A stretch of 64,000 nucleotides of DNA from Sweltsa coloradensis (lineage: Eukaryota > Arthropoda > Insecta > Plecoptera > Chloroperlidae). The stretch is taken from NCBI GenBank assembly GCA_024449915.1, contig JAMZAV010000008.1:248001-312000 (forward strand). The letters run 5' to 3'. The stretch's first letter is position 1. Every line of letters starts with the position of its first letter. A model generated the notes under the pieces. It made no database searches and was not told where the DNA came from. It saw nothing but the letters and a program-made list of their open reading frames with translations. Both the position numbers and the translations under genes were made by a program. This document shows positions 38,431 through 51,564 of the stretch, in pieces.

Positions 38431-41400
38431 AATAATGTATTTCCTGTTGGTTACGATTCTTACGTCACACTGGATTTATTGTCCACATGCCAGGTATTTG
38501 AGAGATAGTTTTTGATTATTAGATTTTTTATTTTTAATGTCAATTGAAAGTTCATATACACTATTTGTTTTGGCTCATATTAACAGTAATTTTCTTAGTT
38601 ATAGAGCTGTAAAAGTTGTTAATATTTACTTTTTCCAATTTTAAAAATTCTCGAAAATCAGTTTGTTTTCCCTTTTGACAAACATACACACAAAGGTCTG
38701 ATAAGAGTTTAATTCATGTATCATGTCAGTGTCAATTGATTTGCTTTGTTTTGAAACATTTCTACAATATATAACATCATCCGTATACAGTATTCTCTAA
38801 TACAGACATGAGTCAAGTCAACAACACCAAAAGTTCTATATTTCTAAATAACGAATGATAGTCAAAACTTTGACCTATTCATCGGATTAGGAAATGCAAT
38901 TTTAGTAACTTTATTGTTTCCAATAGAACTTGTTTGAGGAAACCCCATTCAAGATGCCTGGAACATATATGCAATGTGCATAGAATACAATATCAAGCAA
39001 ATCGCTGGGAAAGTAGAGGGGGGTGGGTCAGTTATGTCATAAACTTTCGAAGACGCAACATATCGGTCCAGTTGAACAACGAAACTGTCTCTATTACTTT
39101 TCAATTTTTCCCTACCAAAACAAGGAAACAAATTCAATCATGTTTTACAACAGATCTAAAACATGTGTACCCTAGGTTCTGGCGAGCGACCTCTCTCCTC
39201 ACCCCCCCCCCCCCACGCCGCTGTTGTTGTTCGAAGAAGAGTCAAGAGACGTGGTCCGTTTGCGGAAACTCACCTAACATCAATAGTAGAACAAGTTTGG
39301 AGGCATCGGAAAGAAGACGTTCGGTCAGAAAGTGATGGAAAAGTTAGAAATGGGGGTTGAGTTGAAGAGGAGGAACGAGAGAGAGAAAGAGCAATAGCTC
39401 GGCAAGTCGCCCGAGGGAATTGTTTGATAGAGCAAGCTTCCCCGGAGACCGCCAGCAAAGATGACATACCACAAACTTGTCTGGGCACGTGTTCCAATGA
39501 GAAATAATTCTTGTCTGTCTGTCTGCATCTTCAATACGTAGTCACAACTCACAACCGTAGCGCAAACAAATCAACAATTTTTTTTTATTGGACTGAGTTG
39601 GCCTTTTTTCCGTAAAATTGACTTAGCTTTATCAGGAGCATACAGGCAAGCTGGGCTTCATTGAAAACCTCTGGAAAGTTTTCGGTTGAAGGCGAACTGA
39701 AGGGTGAGAAGATCCCCTTACCTTGGGCCGGCTCCAACTATCACCAACTTTGTGCAACTGAGAACTGAGGGCCAGGTATCGCGAATGACTCTCAAGGGGC
39801 AGCTGACCCTCGGGGCCCCCGCACATCTCGCCACCACGCGGTCAGCCTTCGTATTTAGATGAGTTGTGTGGTGGCGTCGGTGACACCTCTTTTGATTCTT
39901 TCATTTGCGCCGCTCGTCATCAGCTGTGCCAGCGAGCCCCCCCCCTCCCCCACCCCCCAGGGATCACGTCGGTAAATGAATAATGGAATGTACAAAATGT
40001 GCAGGTAGGAAACTTTCCGTGTGGACAGGTGGTATCTCTCCGGCGATAATGAAAAAGGATGACTCTTTGGATCAAGAGAATTGTATTCACAATATCCGAA
40101 AAGATTAACGAAAAAAACGAATTGACGACAAACACTTGATGAAAACTCAACTTGATTAGTTAATCCAGGCCGCGTAGTTAAGCCCTTGACTTGGCTACGT
40201 ACACGTACTAGAATTAAAGTAGGCTTAAATGAAACCACTAATCTAATGCCCTCTAACAAGCAACAAACGTTTCCCATTTGGGTGATGATCGGGTCTTACT
40301 CCGCATTACACAATTTCCACACTCATTTCAATTCCATTTACTCTACTGATACAGAGTGTTACCAAATCCATCAATAGAAAGCCTGCTTTAGGGGCGCGAT
40401 ATTCACGCGCGACGCTGTTCATTCGAGTTAACAAAATAAAGGAAAATATCATTTTAAATCCGGCACTAAGTGAAATGTTTAAGTGTAGGTAGAGTGAGCA
40501 AGAGGACTCTACGCGAGTGTCCAACCCCGTCCGAAAGTTTCAACGTAGTCGGTTACCGAATATAGGAATGTTAATAGCCTGACGAAAGCCCTTGTTGATG
40601 ATTGATTGGTTCATGCCTATGTATAACCACGGGCTGTTGTTCCGATTTGCCAAACAGAGATGCAACTGTTACTAATATTAATGTGGGGTAACATCTGTAT
40701 TGAGGGAGTATTCAAAATGCAAACTTTCAAAACTTTGAAAACTTTCTTCGACTATTGGTACTGCTGCTTGTTACCGCACTAACTATATATAATTAACGAA
40801 AATTACCAGATCAAATAGGCGTAAAATACTGAAAATTGTTCAATAACAGAATACATAATAATTTTTGCCGAAGCAGCAATAATATTATGATAAGACAATA
40901 TCCATGGCGACGACAACGTTGAAATAAATACAAACAATGACTGTCATTTAGACACTCCTAGTCGAAATGTTAGAGTAAATAACCATGGAATACTTCTTCA
41001 AAACGCATGAATCTTGGCCATACAGAAAAATATCCAAGAACTACTTTACTGAACTAAGACCTAGCAATTAGTCTTTTAAATTACCTTCATCCCTTTTCAT
41101 CCCAGACTATTTTTAGAAAATATGTTTTTCTATTTTTGTATTGTATGAAAAACGACTGGCTGGGCATTGACGTTGATGATGCCATTTAGGGATCTAGGCT
41201 TGACATAGCTTAAAATAAGAATGGTTTACATGTAAAAATAAATCTAAGACATCTAATTGTTAGTAACGCAGACCTTTGTTATATTCAGACTATATATTCA
41301 GACTTCAAAAAGTAAATATTAAGAGTAATAGTAATAGTGAGAAATAATTGGCTACTGTAAAATTTTATATAGCATAATTTTGTTTTTCTACATAATTATA

Positions 41401-42289
41401 ATCGCGAAAAGTAATTGATAATTATTATAAATTGATTACTGAAATTAAATTCCCCTTAACATGGTCGTGTCAAGTGAGGAGTCATGGAGTGAAAAACGGT
41501 GTATTGAAAGTTATACTCGTCTCTTTATACAGATCTTACATTTTCTGTTTTCTTTGCTTCTGGCTGAATTAAATATTTACGCGTAGGAAATAAGGAACGG
41601 TAAATACGTGTTTGTTCTAAGAAACGAGCCGCACAAACCAAGACGAGTCAGCGATTTGAGCTGAATTGATCCTGTCACCATCTTTTATCAGGAAGGCGAA
41701 CAACTTAAACAGGAACGCTTTTTAACAGGCTGATCCCCGAATCCCTCGTAATCCCTTTAGATGAAGCGACTACAGGTTCAAAAATATCTTTAAGCTCTAA
41801 TATCCAAACCAAACTCGCAAAAGGCAATGTCGAAAGTTACAACGCCAAGGAAAAAATAAACTCAGGGTGAAATTGAGATTGATGTTTGAAGGTCCTTTCC
41901 GGTGGTCAGACTACAATGCGGGAGTATCACTAGTTTGCACTCAATGACGTCCGAACTCAAATGCATTAAGACACGGCGTTATGAACGTCGTTTCATTAAT
42001 AACTGAATAAAATAGTGACTGTTTCAAGGGGACTTCGTATCCGAATTCCATTAAAATTAAAAATGTATGGTCCATTTTAATTGCGCTCCAACTTTTACGT
42101 ATTTCCTCCCCTCACTAAGCGGAGGCGGATAACAGCTTTAATGTCTAATGTAAAATTCTCTTCATTTTTTAAGTAAAATGAAAAGCCATTATACGGTGCC
42201 CACTTGAGCGGAGATAGATCTGCTTCGTAAGTTTGCCAACTATTTGAAAGAATCAAGATTAAACGCTAAATGATCGCACCGAATTTGGT
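38431..42289. other. Non-coding stretch with C-tracts
   Basis: No gene is established. C-tracts lie at 39200-39214 and 39937-39958, the second fitting a quadruplex pattern on the minus strand. Open frames of 133 codons (38934-39335) and 140 codons (minus, 39855-40277) show no domains and partly derive from these tracts. The region 39340-39480 is purine-rich. Confidence 0.45.
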
Positions 42290-42515
42290 CCGTATTAGGG
42301 AGCGAAGTACCCATATTTGCTTCATTATATTTAAATTCTATCTATTTAAATTACTATTTTATTTATTTATTAATATTAAATTTATATTATTCTAATGAAA
42401 TTAATTCACCTTCCTTCAACTTGTGGACATTTATTTTTGGAAATCGGTTGTATACATGCAAAGATGTCAATCAGTTTTTAACTGAATAGGATAGACGTTA
42501 AATAAATAAATGAAA
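42290..42515. repeat. Fragment related to the dispersed family
   Basis: TTAGGGAGCGAAGTACCC at 42296 combines the GGGAGCGAAG and AAGTACCC words seen at 4825-4860. CAGTTTTTAACTGAATAGGATAGACGTTAAATAAATAAATGA at 42474 on (shown in two parts in the family: CAGTTTTTAACTGAATAGGA and AGACGTTAAATAAAT) matches the block at 18847 that precedes a head box. Neither head box nor tail core is present. Probably a decayed or partial copy. Confidence 0.45.
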
Positions 42516-42699
42516 AAATGTAGATTTAAAAACTTCATTACTTTATTGTTGTTAGATTATTTTTTAATCTTTTGGGATAGAGTTTCTTAGTACGAGATTA
42601 TGTAAATACTAAATAGCATGTGCGAGAACGATGAAACATGAAACAGGAAAAAGTAGTTTTGCGTTGCCTGATATAATTCTATACATTGCCAGGCAATAC

Positions 42700-43350
42700 G
42701 CGTCGCTCTGTCAATCGCTACGTATCCGTCGGAGTGCATTGAAGTTGCGTGTTAATTAATTGCCAACAATAAGAAAACACATCACGAGCGCATTAGTGCA
42801 GCAAGTGATTTAACACCGGCGTGATAGCACGGAGAAGTGCCACGTCTTGAAGCAAGCCTACTTAGTAAATACGCGCTGTAGTTGGCAAACTGTGGACTCA
42901 GCGTTCATTTGGAATTTCCTTCGTGTACTTTTTAAACAGCTGCCAGTGAAGTTTATGAAATGAAATGGCCCCTAAATATTTTAACGCTCTAAGGTTAAGT
43001 ACCGGGCGAGGAGTGGAATATCGACACGACGCGTCACTCATCTTCCACACTCGCCCGGCTCTTTTTCAAGACTACCAAAACCTTTTTTATGAATGGCAGA
43101 TAGAGCTCATCAATTCTAATCAGCGGCTAGTACGGTGGCCAATCACCAGGGAATAATAGCGCCGCGGCTCACAGCTGCAGCGCCCACATTTTACATCACC
43201 GCCGACTAATTATGGTAGATAATTAATTTTACAAGTAGCCTCCTTGCGGTCGCTTGATCAATGCGCGTAATGATCTGTATAAATGAGTCACATCGTAGAG
43301 AAAGCCGCCTCTCTCCGATTCGGAAGTCGAATTAATAACCTGGAAGTGAG
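42700..43350. promoter_or_regulatory. CpG-rich block with homeodomain/AP-1-like sites
   Basis: This block is richer in GC and CpG than its flanks (for instance GCGCCGCGGCTCACAGCTGC at about 43158). It includes ACTAATTATGG and ATAATTAATTTTACA (about 43206-43232), typical homeodomain-core words, an AP-1-like TGAGTCA at about 43284 preceded by TATAAA, and TGATCAATGCGCG. The combination is the sort of thing found in enhancers or promoters, but such words are common and no adjacent exon is visible. Confidence 0.25.
43002..43058 (+). other. Imperfect hairpin with inner palindrome
   Basis: CCGGGCGAG (43002-43010) pairs with CTCGCCCGG (43050-43058), and after a small internal loop GTGGAA (43013-43018) pairs with TTCCAC (43043-43048). 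The 24-nt loop holds the palindrome GACGCGTC. The stem is 9 + 6 bp. It could be a structured RNA, a protein-binding palindrome or chance. It is short for a typical animal pre-miRNA. Confidence 0.4.
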
Positions 43351-46011
43351 TGAGTGACGACCTACAGGCAGAGAAAAAGAATTCACTTTAATATATTAGG
43401 AAAGTGCTACTTTAAAAAAGACCTCAAGTCATGGGTCTAGGCCTTATAAACTTGCGCTCAATTAACTTATTCATGGTTAGTACTTTAAAGGTAAAATAAA
43501 CGAAAGATTTTCAGAAAGAAAATGTTTTCCTTGCGTATGATAACACGTTTTCTTAGAGGAGCTGGCTGGCTTGGTTAATATGCGACCACTCAGTTCTGTT
43601 GCGTATACCTCTTAATTCCGGGACCATTAGCACCTTGGTGGGCCGGTCCAGCCTTGGCCCACTAACAATAGAATTAAGCCAAGTGTTAGTTATGCAGGGT
43701 ACTTCGAGCATGATAAAGTATGCATTAGGATTATAATACCCACACGGCGTTGTAATTGAAGGTGAGAATCGAGGGGCAAGTAGCTCACGACCCAGCACTT
43801 GAAGGCGGTGTCGTCGGCCAGGATATGATGGGAGACTCAAAGTATACTACGGTAGTGCAATGTAGCCTAGTATAGAGTTATTAAAAGCTCTCTTTAATTG
43901 ACAATGGGTAGAGTTAAGTAATTAGTAATGAATAGGTTTACGGAAGATGTATCGGTAAAGCCTTTCAGTATTTGGACAAATATTTTACCATATTTACATA
44001 ACGCGTCGGTGTAGCAGTGAGTGGAGGTAGGCGTTCTATAGCAGATTCCAGAACAGCTAAACTTTCAGGAAAGTATCTGATACCACCGGATAAATGACGA
44101 GTTCAAAGATTTTACACATCCGACTATTGTCAAGTGGTCGTTCATTTTACTAAAAGTTATGCAACATTGTTAAATCATTTTTATTGAAAATTTTTCGATG
44201 ACAGATTAATTTGTAAACGCTATTTCACAGTTTTTTTGTAACACTCTTATGTTACTACATTAAACCAAAGTGTGTATGATATTAATATTAAGTTGAATAA
44301 AATGTGTTTTGAGGCTTTTTGAATTTACTTGATTTACATATTTTCGATATGGGTGTTTCTTACACTAAAAGTCAATGATAACTTGAACAAATTTGTTTGT
44401 TAAAGTGGCTTAGTCGTCATTTATTGCAAAAATAGACATGTGTGAAGTTCCGTTCTTCCAGATTCAATTTTTAAACTAATACTTCTAAGAACTGTGATAA
44501 ATTAATGTAGTTTGTATACGAGTTAATTTAAGCGAGAAAGTTATAAAGATAATATTTCAAATAAAAAAATAATACGAAATAATATATCGTCGAATAGAAA
44601 TAAATACTAAATCGTGAACGCAGATATACTGCCAATGAATAAATGGTACTACATGCGAAGATGCATAGCTTGGGAATGAACTGCTATTTTATGCGGGGCC
44701 GGATAACTTACTGCCGAGAACGTGCTGGAGTGTTTCCGAGAGCCACTACAACTATCAAGTCTTGCAAGATATTGATTACACCTCTTATGACTATTATTAT
44801 TCTACGTGAAACTTTCACATTTATCAAACCGCTCGTGTATGCGAGAGAGATTTTAGTTACAATTGATTTCAATGTGCACTGTTCAATAAAACTAAACTAA
44901 ATGGACTGTAGTTGATCTAATCAATTTTGTTAACTAAGCTGTTGTAAGTTAATGACATGCAATTTGATTTATTGCAAGTTTTAAGTTTGGTTGACCACTC
45001 ATATTAAAATGATATCATTTAAATAAATTAAATAGTTCTACTTAATAAATGAAGTTTGAGACGAGAACAGAAAGATAATTCCTTTCATCCGCTACCCTAA
45101 ACGTTTAACTCGATATTGTTTTACCAATTATGAAAGTCCCAACACGTTTGGCGTTAATGAAAAAATCCTTTTAATTGTGGTTTTAATATTAAACATCATA
45201 GTAACTTAGGAATAGAAAAGTTGGAGCTAGAGAAAATATTCAATTCATCGCAAGGTTGTGTGTTAAACTAGATAAATAAATGATAAATAATGAAAGTGTA
45301 AATGTTAAATAATTCGTCATAAGAAGAGTATTTGTTTGTATTGTCTACAAGCCGCATTCCGTGCAGCCTGAGGTAAAGCCGTGTCAGTTTCCACCCCTCA
45401 GCTGTGTCATAGTTCTCGCACTCTCGGCACATGACGGCTACCACGTTTAGCCAATAACGGGTGTTCAACGGACCCACCTCATCTTCCCATTCTAATCATT
45501 CTTGTAACTGACGGCAGACAGCGACGCATTATTGGCCTTCTGACGTTGCTTTCTGATCTCCGTCCGTAGCAACATGAGGGGGGGAGAGGGGGGATAACAG
45601 GTAGGATACAAGACGCTGGAAAGAAGCGCTTGAGTGTCCCGTTACACCAAGATCACGGCACTGATAGCTGCTTCAAGTGCTACGGACACGACGATAAGGT
45701 CAATACAGTTCTTTTAATTAAAAACAAAGCCGATCCCAAGACAAAGAATAAACACATTGTATTTAAATCTAATAAATTGTCTCAAAATTAAGTGATTGTT
45801 CCTTAAGCTGGACATGTACGCGTTTTTAATTGAGTTTTAATTACTTTTAACGGTATTTGATTAATTCGACTCAGTTTAATCCGAGGGTGTATATTTTTTC
45901 CACTTTAAAAGAAGACGTCTTTTTGTATCCAGGAAAATATAATCATTATGGAGAGGAAGTGAATTTTGGCAGACAGAAAGTTTTATCACTGCATCCTAAC
46001 GTAAATCATTG

Positions 46012-46046
46012 TTGATTGATTGATTGGTTGATTGATTGATTGACTG
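46012..46046 (+). repeat. TGAT tetranucleotide microsatellite
   Basis: Eight or so TTGA/TGAT units with one or two substitutions. A plain microsatellite. Confidence 0.85.
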
Positions 46047-47339
46047 TGTGACGCGTTAGGTTTCAAGTTTATACATCCGAGCGTCTTACGAAGACGACAA
46101 GGGGTTATTTATAAATGATGAAGACGAGAGAGAGGAGAGACAGGCGACAAGCCATCATCGGCAGGTACCGTCGTCTCAACAATAGCGCATTCCTTCACAG
46201 ACGATGCGTCGGCAACTTAGCGTTTTATGGAAAAATGCGTTAGCGTTACTCACTGATGTGCGATCTATCCTCAGTTAGCACGTACTCGCGCCATCCATTT
46301 TACTAACTCATAGTTTAGAATTTAGGTTTTTATTACATAATAATATGAAAAGTCAATTTGGTTTATAACTAAAGAATATTTAAAATAAACATTAGATGCA
46401 ATTTAAAACCAAGCAATTTTATAAAGTACTCAGTAACAATAAAAAGTCGTCAAATAGATTTTTTAAATCATCTGAAATGATACATGCTCAAAATAAAATA
46501 TGACATGTATGTGAAAAATAAAATGTGTTCAAAGAAGGGTATTTTATATCCGTGAAATGAGCAAACAGTACAAGTCAATATGATAGTCAATTTAATTTAA
46601 CGGTTCATAGCTAACTCTGGAAGCGGCAGCAAATACGCTCGATATTAATTTTAATTCATACCTTTGTGACAGCATATTAAAATGCAAACAATAAGTCAAC
46701 TTAAAAACGAGCCGTAAGTGCTAGCGCATGTTTGAAACGTATCAGCTATCAAAATTTAGTCCCACACCGCTCTAAAGGCTGACAGAAAGTGGGCAATACT
46801 ATTATATAAGTTGTCACACTTTAATGTAGTCGGCGGCTGATGTGCATTCGATTAGATGTGTAGGGTACTGCCCTCGGGTGAATTTTGCCTTGTAGTTTTT
46901 AAGTGTATTTTGAAGAACGACGACCATAATAATAAAAAACTGTTGATTATTAAAAGTATCATTATAATTTGATTGGTTTTGTTCATTCCAATAATTATTA
47001 AATTTAAACAAACATTGCAATAGAACTTATTTATTAAGTAGGGACAGGTAGTGTTGTATGTGGGAATCATAAGCGTAATCTAAATATTGAATAATATCAT
47101 GTTAATATTACGAACTTTTCATACAAGGAAGTAATTTTCCAGACTTTTAATTTCTTCTTGGTTGTGTTTTGCGGTTTAGACTGTGAACAGTGATTCGTCA
47201 AACTTCTCGACAAAATTTTACCCCGCAATAGAAATTGTATTATTTTCGTTTCAGTGTGCATTGAGAGCGGGCAATCCATCATTGTCTGATTAGGTGAATT
47301 CACTTTGAGTTCAGGTGGCTTCATTTGAGTCGAGTCGGC

Positions 47340-47560
47340 CTGTTATTTGTGAACCCCAGTCAGAATGCCACAGGGACACAATGAATCCAAAGGTCAACGA
47401 ATCCATCAGCGCCGGCTGAAGAGGGAAGCGGGCGGGTGAGGATGGTTCTTCCGGCTAATTAGCACGGCCTAGAGTGACCATGGGATCCTGCTCAATATGC
47501 CAATCACCCGGTAAAATCACGTCTCTTGCCGGGGAGGTTCAACAAGAGAAACCATCCATA
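47340..47560. promoter_or_regulatory. Higher-GC block with homeodomain and nuclear-receptor-like words
   Basis: This block is less AT-rich than its neighbours and contains CCAAAGGTCA (47388 on, a nuclear-receptor half-site type), CGGCTAATTAGCACGG (47451 on, a palindromic homeodomain core CTAATTAG) and AGCGGGCGGGTGAGG (a GC-box-like word). No frame spans it. A regulatory role is a guess from composition and words. Confidence 0.18.
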
Positions 47561-48236
47561 ATGCTCATGAATGTCTTAATAACAAAAAGTAATGGAGATG
47601 AATAAAATTTAAAAGGTCGTCTCCTTGAGTGTGAGTAGTTCTTATTGACTCAGCGCCAAAACCGTTCCGCCGGAAAACAACCAAGGAGAAAACAAAAAAA
47701 TGAACTTTTTAACGATTCTATATTAGGCCAACTATCATAACACTTGAGCCGATGTAATTAACATGTAAATTGAAGCCATAAAAAGATACGTTATATGAGA
47801 AAACATTATGAAATGGGGTACGTCGACTCAGGTTTCAATCAAGGCGGCTCCTCTATACCAGCAGTGGGTAGGGGCGACCCTTTTCTCCTTGCCTACAACC
47901 GAAATTAACAAGCATCACAGCTTTTGCATACAAATGCTTACTAGATGCACGAAGACAGGGCGGTCTAAGTAAATTATTGTGTATATAAGGCTCTCAGAAA
48001 GCAAAGCTAACCATGTACAGAGCCATCTAAAAATTCGCGACGCGTTGATGCAAATCTTTGTATGTTAATAGGTAAAGTAGTCTTAGGAAGTGAAGTGGTG
48101 GGTGTTGTACGGAGGAGCGTGGCTGCCCAAGGGAGTGGACGCAGGCTTCGTTGCAGCTGATAATGAGAATGTGAACTGAATTCATTATATCCACCTCCCT
48201 TGCATTCAGCGACTCTTGAATCTTGAGGCTCGAGTT

Positions 48237-48360
48237 TCCTCACCTGGTGATTTTCATCAACAAAGATGGCGTCGCGGAACTCAGTATTCGTACTTATCAC
48301 AAGTATACCGGAAAATAACGTCGATATCCAAAACAATGTCAATATCAATACAACATACAA
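48237..48360 (-). CDS. Possible exon remnant ending at a splice-donor-like site (doubtful)
   Basis: On the minus strand an open frame begins with a hydrophobic stretch of about 25 residues (signal-peptide or membrane-like, from a non-ATG start). It is followed by a polar segment and reaches CACCAG|GTGAGG near 48240, a close match to a splice donor. The frame stays open past the donor to 48007 but becomes low-complexity there. No upstream ATG or clear polypyrimidine acceptor is seen. It could be an exon of a secreted or membrane protein, or chance. Confidence 0.12.
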
Positions 48361-51300
48361 ATAATTCAGAATATTGTTTTAAAAACTTTGTTAAAAATGA
48401 GAACATTTTATGACAAAATCTCTCAATAGGTTTCTATGTTGATAATGTTCCTAGTAATGAGACTGTGCAGCTGAATGCAATCGTACAAGGTTTATATTGA
48501 GGCGAAGGGCTTTAAGAAGAACGGATTCGTTGCACGAGATTCAAATTGTCGTCTTTTGGTACCATACGGCTCGGGCTTGTGTGCCCTAAAAGTAAAAGTC
48601 AGTTTATGGCCGAGATCCCGACTGAATTATTTCACCAACAATAAAACAAGTTCGAACAAAACGAATTCACAATTTACCTACTATTATTGTTAGAATTTCC
48701 ATTTAGCCATTTGTGCGACTTCGATAATATTTACAATAATTCGGATATATAACTGCCGCTGTAATCAATAAAATGGTAATATTTTGCTTCCCTTGACATA
48801 ATCTAGGTATTATTAATGTGTTTTCAATCCCTGAACACACACAGTCAAGTCATTCCTGAAGGCAAAGAAGTGAGCACTTGAGGAAGTTAATTGATTAAGG
48901 TGGCTAATGTGTTCCATGCGACATTCTAAGAAGAGTGGTCGTCGGATCTTCCTCGCACACCAGCAATCCTCACAGAAGCGTCTTCTGTTTTCCCGAGGAA
49001 AATATAAATATAAATATGAGTGCTATATTCCTAAGAAACAATCCTCCCAGAATTATGTCTTCCGAAGATGTCGAAGTCAGGCATCTAAACTGACATTAGC
49101 AGGTAGTCTTGCTGCACAGGCATTTTGTCTAACCTACAACGTTATTTTTATTTCAATGGAAGGCAAGTTTAGGCAATGTTGGTGTTAATATATTGTGTTG
49201 AGAGTAATATTTACTGGTATCTCCAATATACCGGTTAAGTTGTTTAAAGATGTACCTATCGGAAAATTATTTTTGATTTGAGTTGCCAATTTACCATCAG
49301 AAGTTAAAATTAGAAAACATTTAAGATATCTAATACATAATTTGAATATATATTCCTTCCTTTCAATTTTCAATTTATTTATCATTCCTACATAATTCCA
49401 ATTTTATGCACTTTAGAGAAGCTACTGAAGATATACGTAGCCTAGGGGTAGGTTGGTGGTGGCGGTGAAAGGGGGGAGTAATGCGGGTTTCCAGTTAAAA
49501 TGTTGAATAATTTATATTCTTTTATTTGATTTCAAAGTCAGTGTTGATCTAAAATGTAATAAGATTTCAGGTTGCTTACTTCACGTCAATTCCTTTAGAC
49601 ATTCGTAAGTGAATCCGTTTGAGACTTCGACTGCGCTCTAAGTATTCCGAGAAGCCAATACAGTCATTTGTACGCCCACTACATTTGAGGTTTGAACGTA
49701 ACGCACCATTCATGTAAGGAAATATCGTAGCGGGAATGCAGACCTATCAATCATTTATTACCTTGCAGAAGAGAAAAGCGTTTTCTCTCCCAATCGTGTC
49801 TTTACTTTAACCATCTCGAGAACATTACCATATCAACAAGATAACGCATCCCTCTTTCGTGTGTCAATTTGTACTTTGCATTTTATAATTAGATATTCGT
49901 TAAATATCTCACCGAAGGGTTGTGTTTATCAAACGCTATCACCCTGCCAAAGCTTTAACGAACTTACATATTTTAGCATAAAAAATAGCAAAATGTTTTC
50001 GTTCGATGGAAATCTTGAGAGCAGTATCAGTCACGTTGTTGGCTATGTCGTCCCCCTCGTCCCAGCCAGACTCATAGGGCAGTAAAACTCAGAGGCAAAC
50101 ATCTATAAATGTTTTATCCTCTACTCCCTCTTGTTAACATTTTTACTTGTCATTTCTGTGTAGGCTTACGTTGAAAGATAAAAAATATCGCATGTCATGA
50201 AAAAGTCAAATACTACTCCGAACATCGATTTGCCAAAGTCTGTTGTACACGAGTTGTTTGTGTCGTCACAGGGCACGCTGTTGTTTCTGCGACTTAGCGT
50301 ATATTTTATGTGCCTGAGGCTAACTGAGACGACAAGCGGCAGATAAAAATGATGAGTGAAAGGGATAAACAATAACCCAGATGGAATCTAGCCGCCAGGG
50401 AGACACGTCTTTTACATAGTGTAACTTGGGGAGTAACTTTCCTATGACTACCTCAAAGAATTCCTCCCACTTTTTCTCTACTCGACAGATCGACTGATGT
50501 TTGTAACCGTTAAATCAACATAATTCTTTTCATCATTTATAACGTGTATGACTACAAGATTGTTCTATAAATTATATATTTCAAATGAAAGGAAAATAAG
50601 GTAGCGTATGTGTGCGCAATACATGATGAGATGGGAGCTCTAAAGATATTTTCGAAATGGTCTGAACCAAGATGCTATTCAGAAGTTTTCCCCGTAGTGT
50701 ATCTCCCACGGACAAATCGCTTGCTCCGCTTAACAGATATCGGATGTGGAAAAAGTGCCAGGATATCGTAGGGTCTAACCCTCGCTCCTCTCGGCAGGCC
50801 AATTCACACGTAGGCCGGACGCCCTCCACTAACGCCACTCATTTATCAACAATTGTGTTTACTTCAATTTACCTTCGATTTCTTGAATTTGACAGGTCAG
50901 GTCACTTGGGATGAGGCCGAACTAGAAGCCAGTATTGATTTCCGGAAAGTACTGATGTTTTCATACGAGGGTGAGGACGATACACGAGTATAATCAGAAA
51001 ACTAAACCTGTGGATGGAACTCGAAGTGAATGTACCATAATTAAACAGCCGTTAGATTTTATCAATATGTAAAAGTGTCAACAAGAAGAAAATTATGATA
51101 ATTATGATTTACCATATTTGCTAAAATATGTAAGAAAAAGAAAATTTAAGAGATTTTGAATACATTGTTGAATAATCAAAATGCTTAGCTTGAAAATATC
51201 GGATAATTAAGGTTATGTTTAATTTTACGAATAATAATACACAACTGGTTACATAGCAAATTATACGAAGAACATAAAACGAAGCCTAAAGGGAATAATA

Positions 51301-51564
51301 TTCCATAATAAAACTCATTTCGATGCAATACGTATTTATATCTATCTGATGTTGTATTGTTTATGTATAGGTCATTGGCGAATGAAGTTCGAAACCAAAT
51401 CTAATCAATGACGAACGGAAAACAAACTTTTGCTTCTGTATTTCCATCATCGACAACTAGCCGACAGCGAATTTGAGAATATATTAATACAAACTGTCGA
51501 AATTGTTAACTTTTTATAGAGATAGTTAAAAAAAAAAGATTTACTTATTATATCTAATAATAGA

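Larger units (their letters stand above)
43351..51564. other. Long non-coding stretch
   Basis: No gene is established over about 8.2 kb. It includes a TTGA/GATT simple repeat at 46012-46045, a G-tract at 45576-45593, and two blocks listed separately (47340-47560, and the open segment at 48237-48360). A 95-codon minus-strand frame at 43553-43840 in moderately GC-rich DNA has no recognisable features. Beyond these the sequence is AT-rich with nothing to support. Confidence 0.45.

Noticed and set aside
38934..39335. Plus-strand frame of 133 codons with a Pro run and Cys/Ser-rich part
   Set aside because: The Pro run comes from the C-tract at 39200. Nothing else in it resembles a known protein.
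39855..40277. Minus-strand frame of 140 codons
   Set aside because: No domain, no coding-like composition, partly made by a C-tract, with another frame overlapping. The length is within chance for 64 kb.
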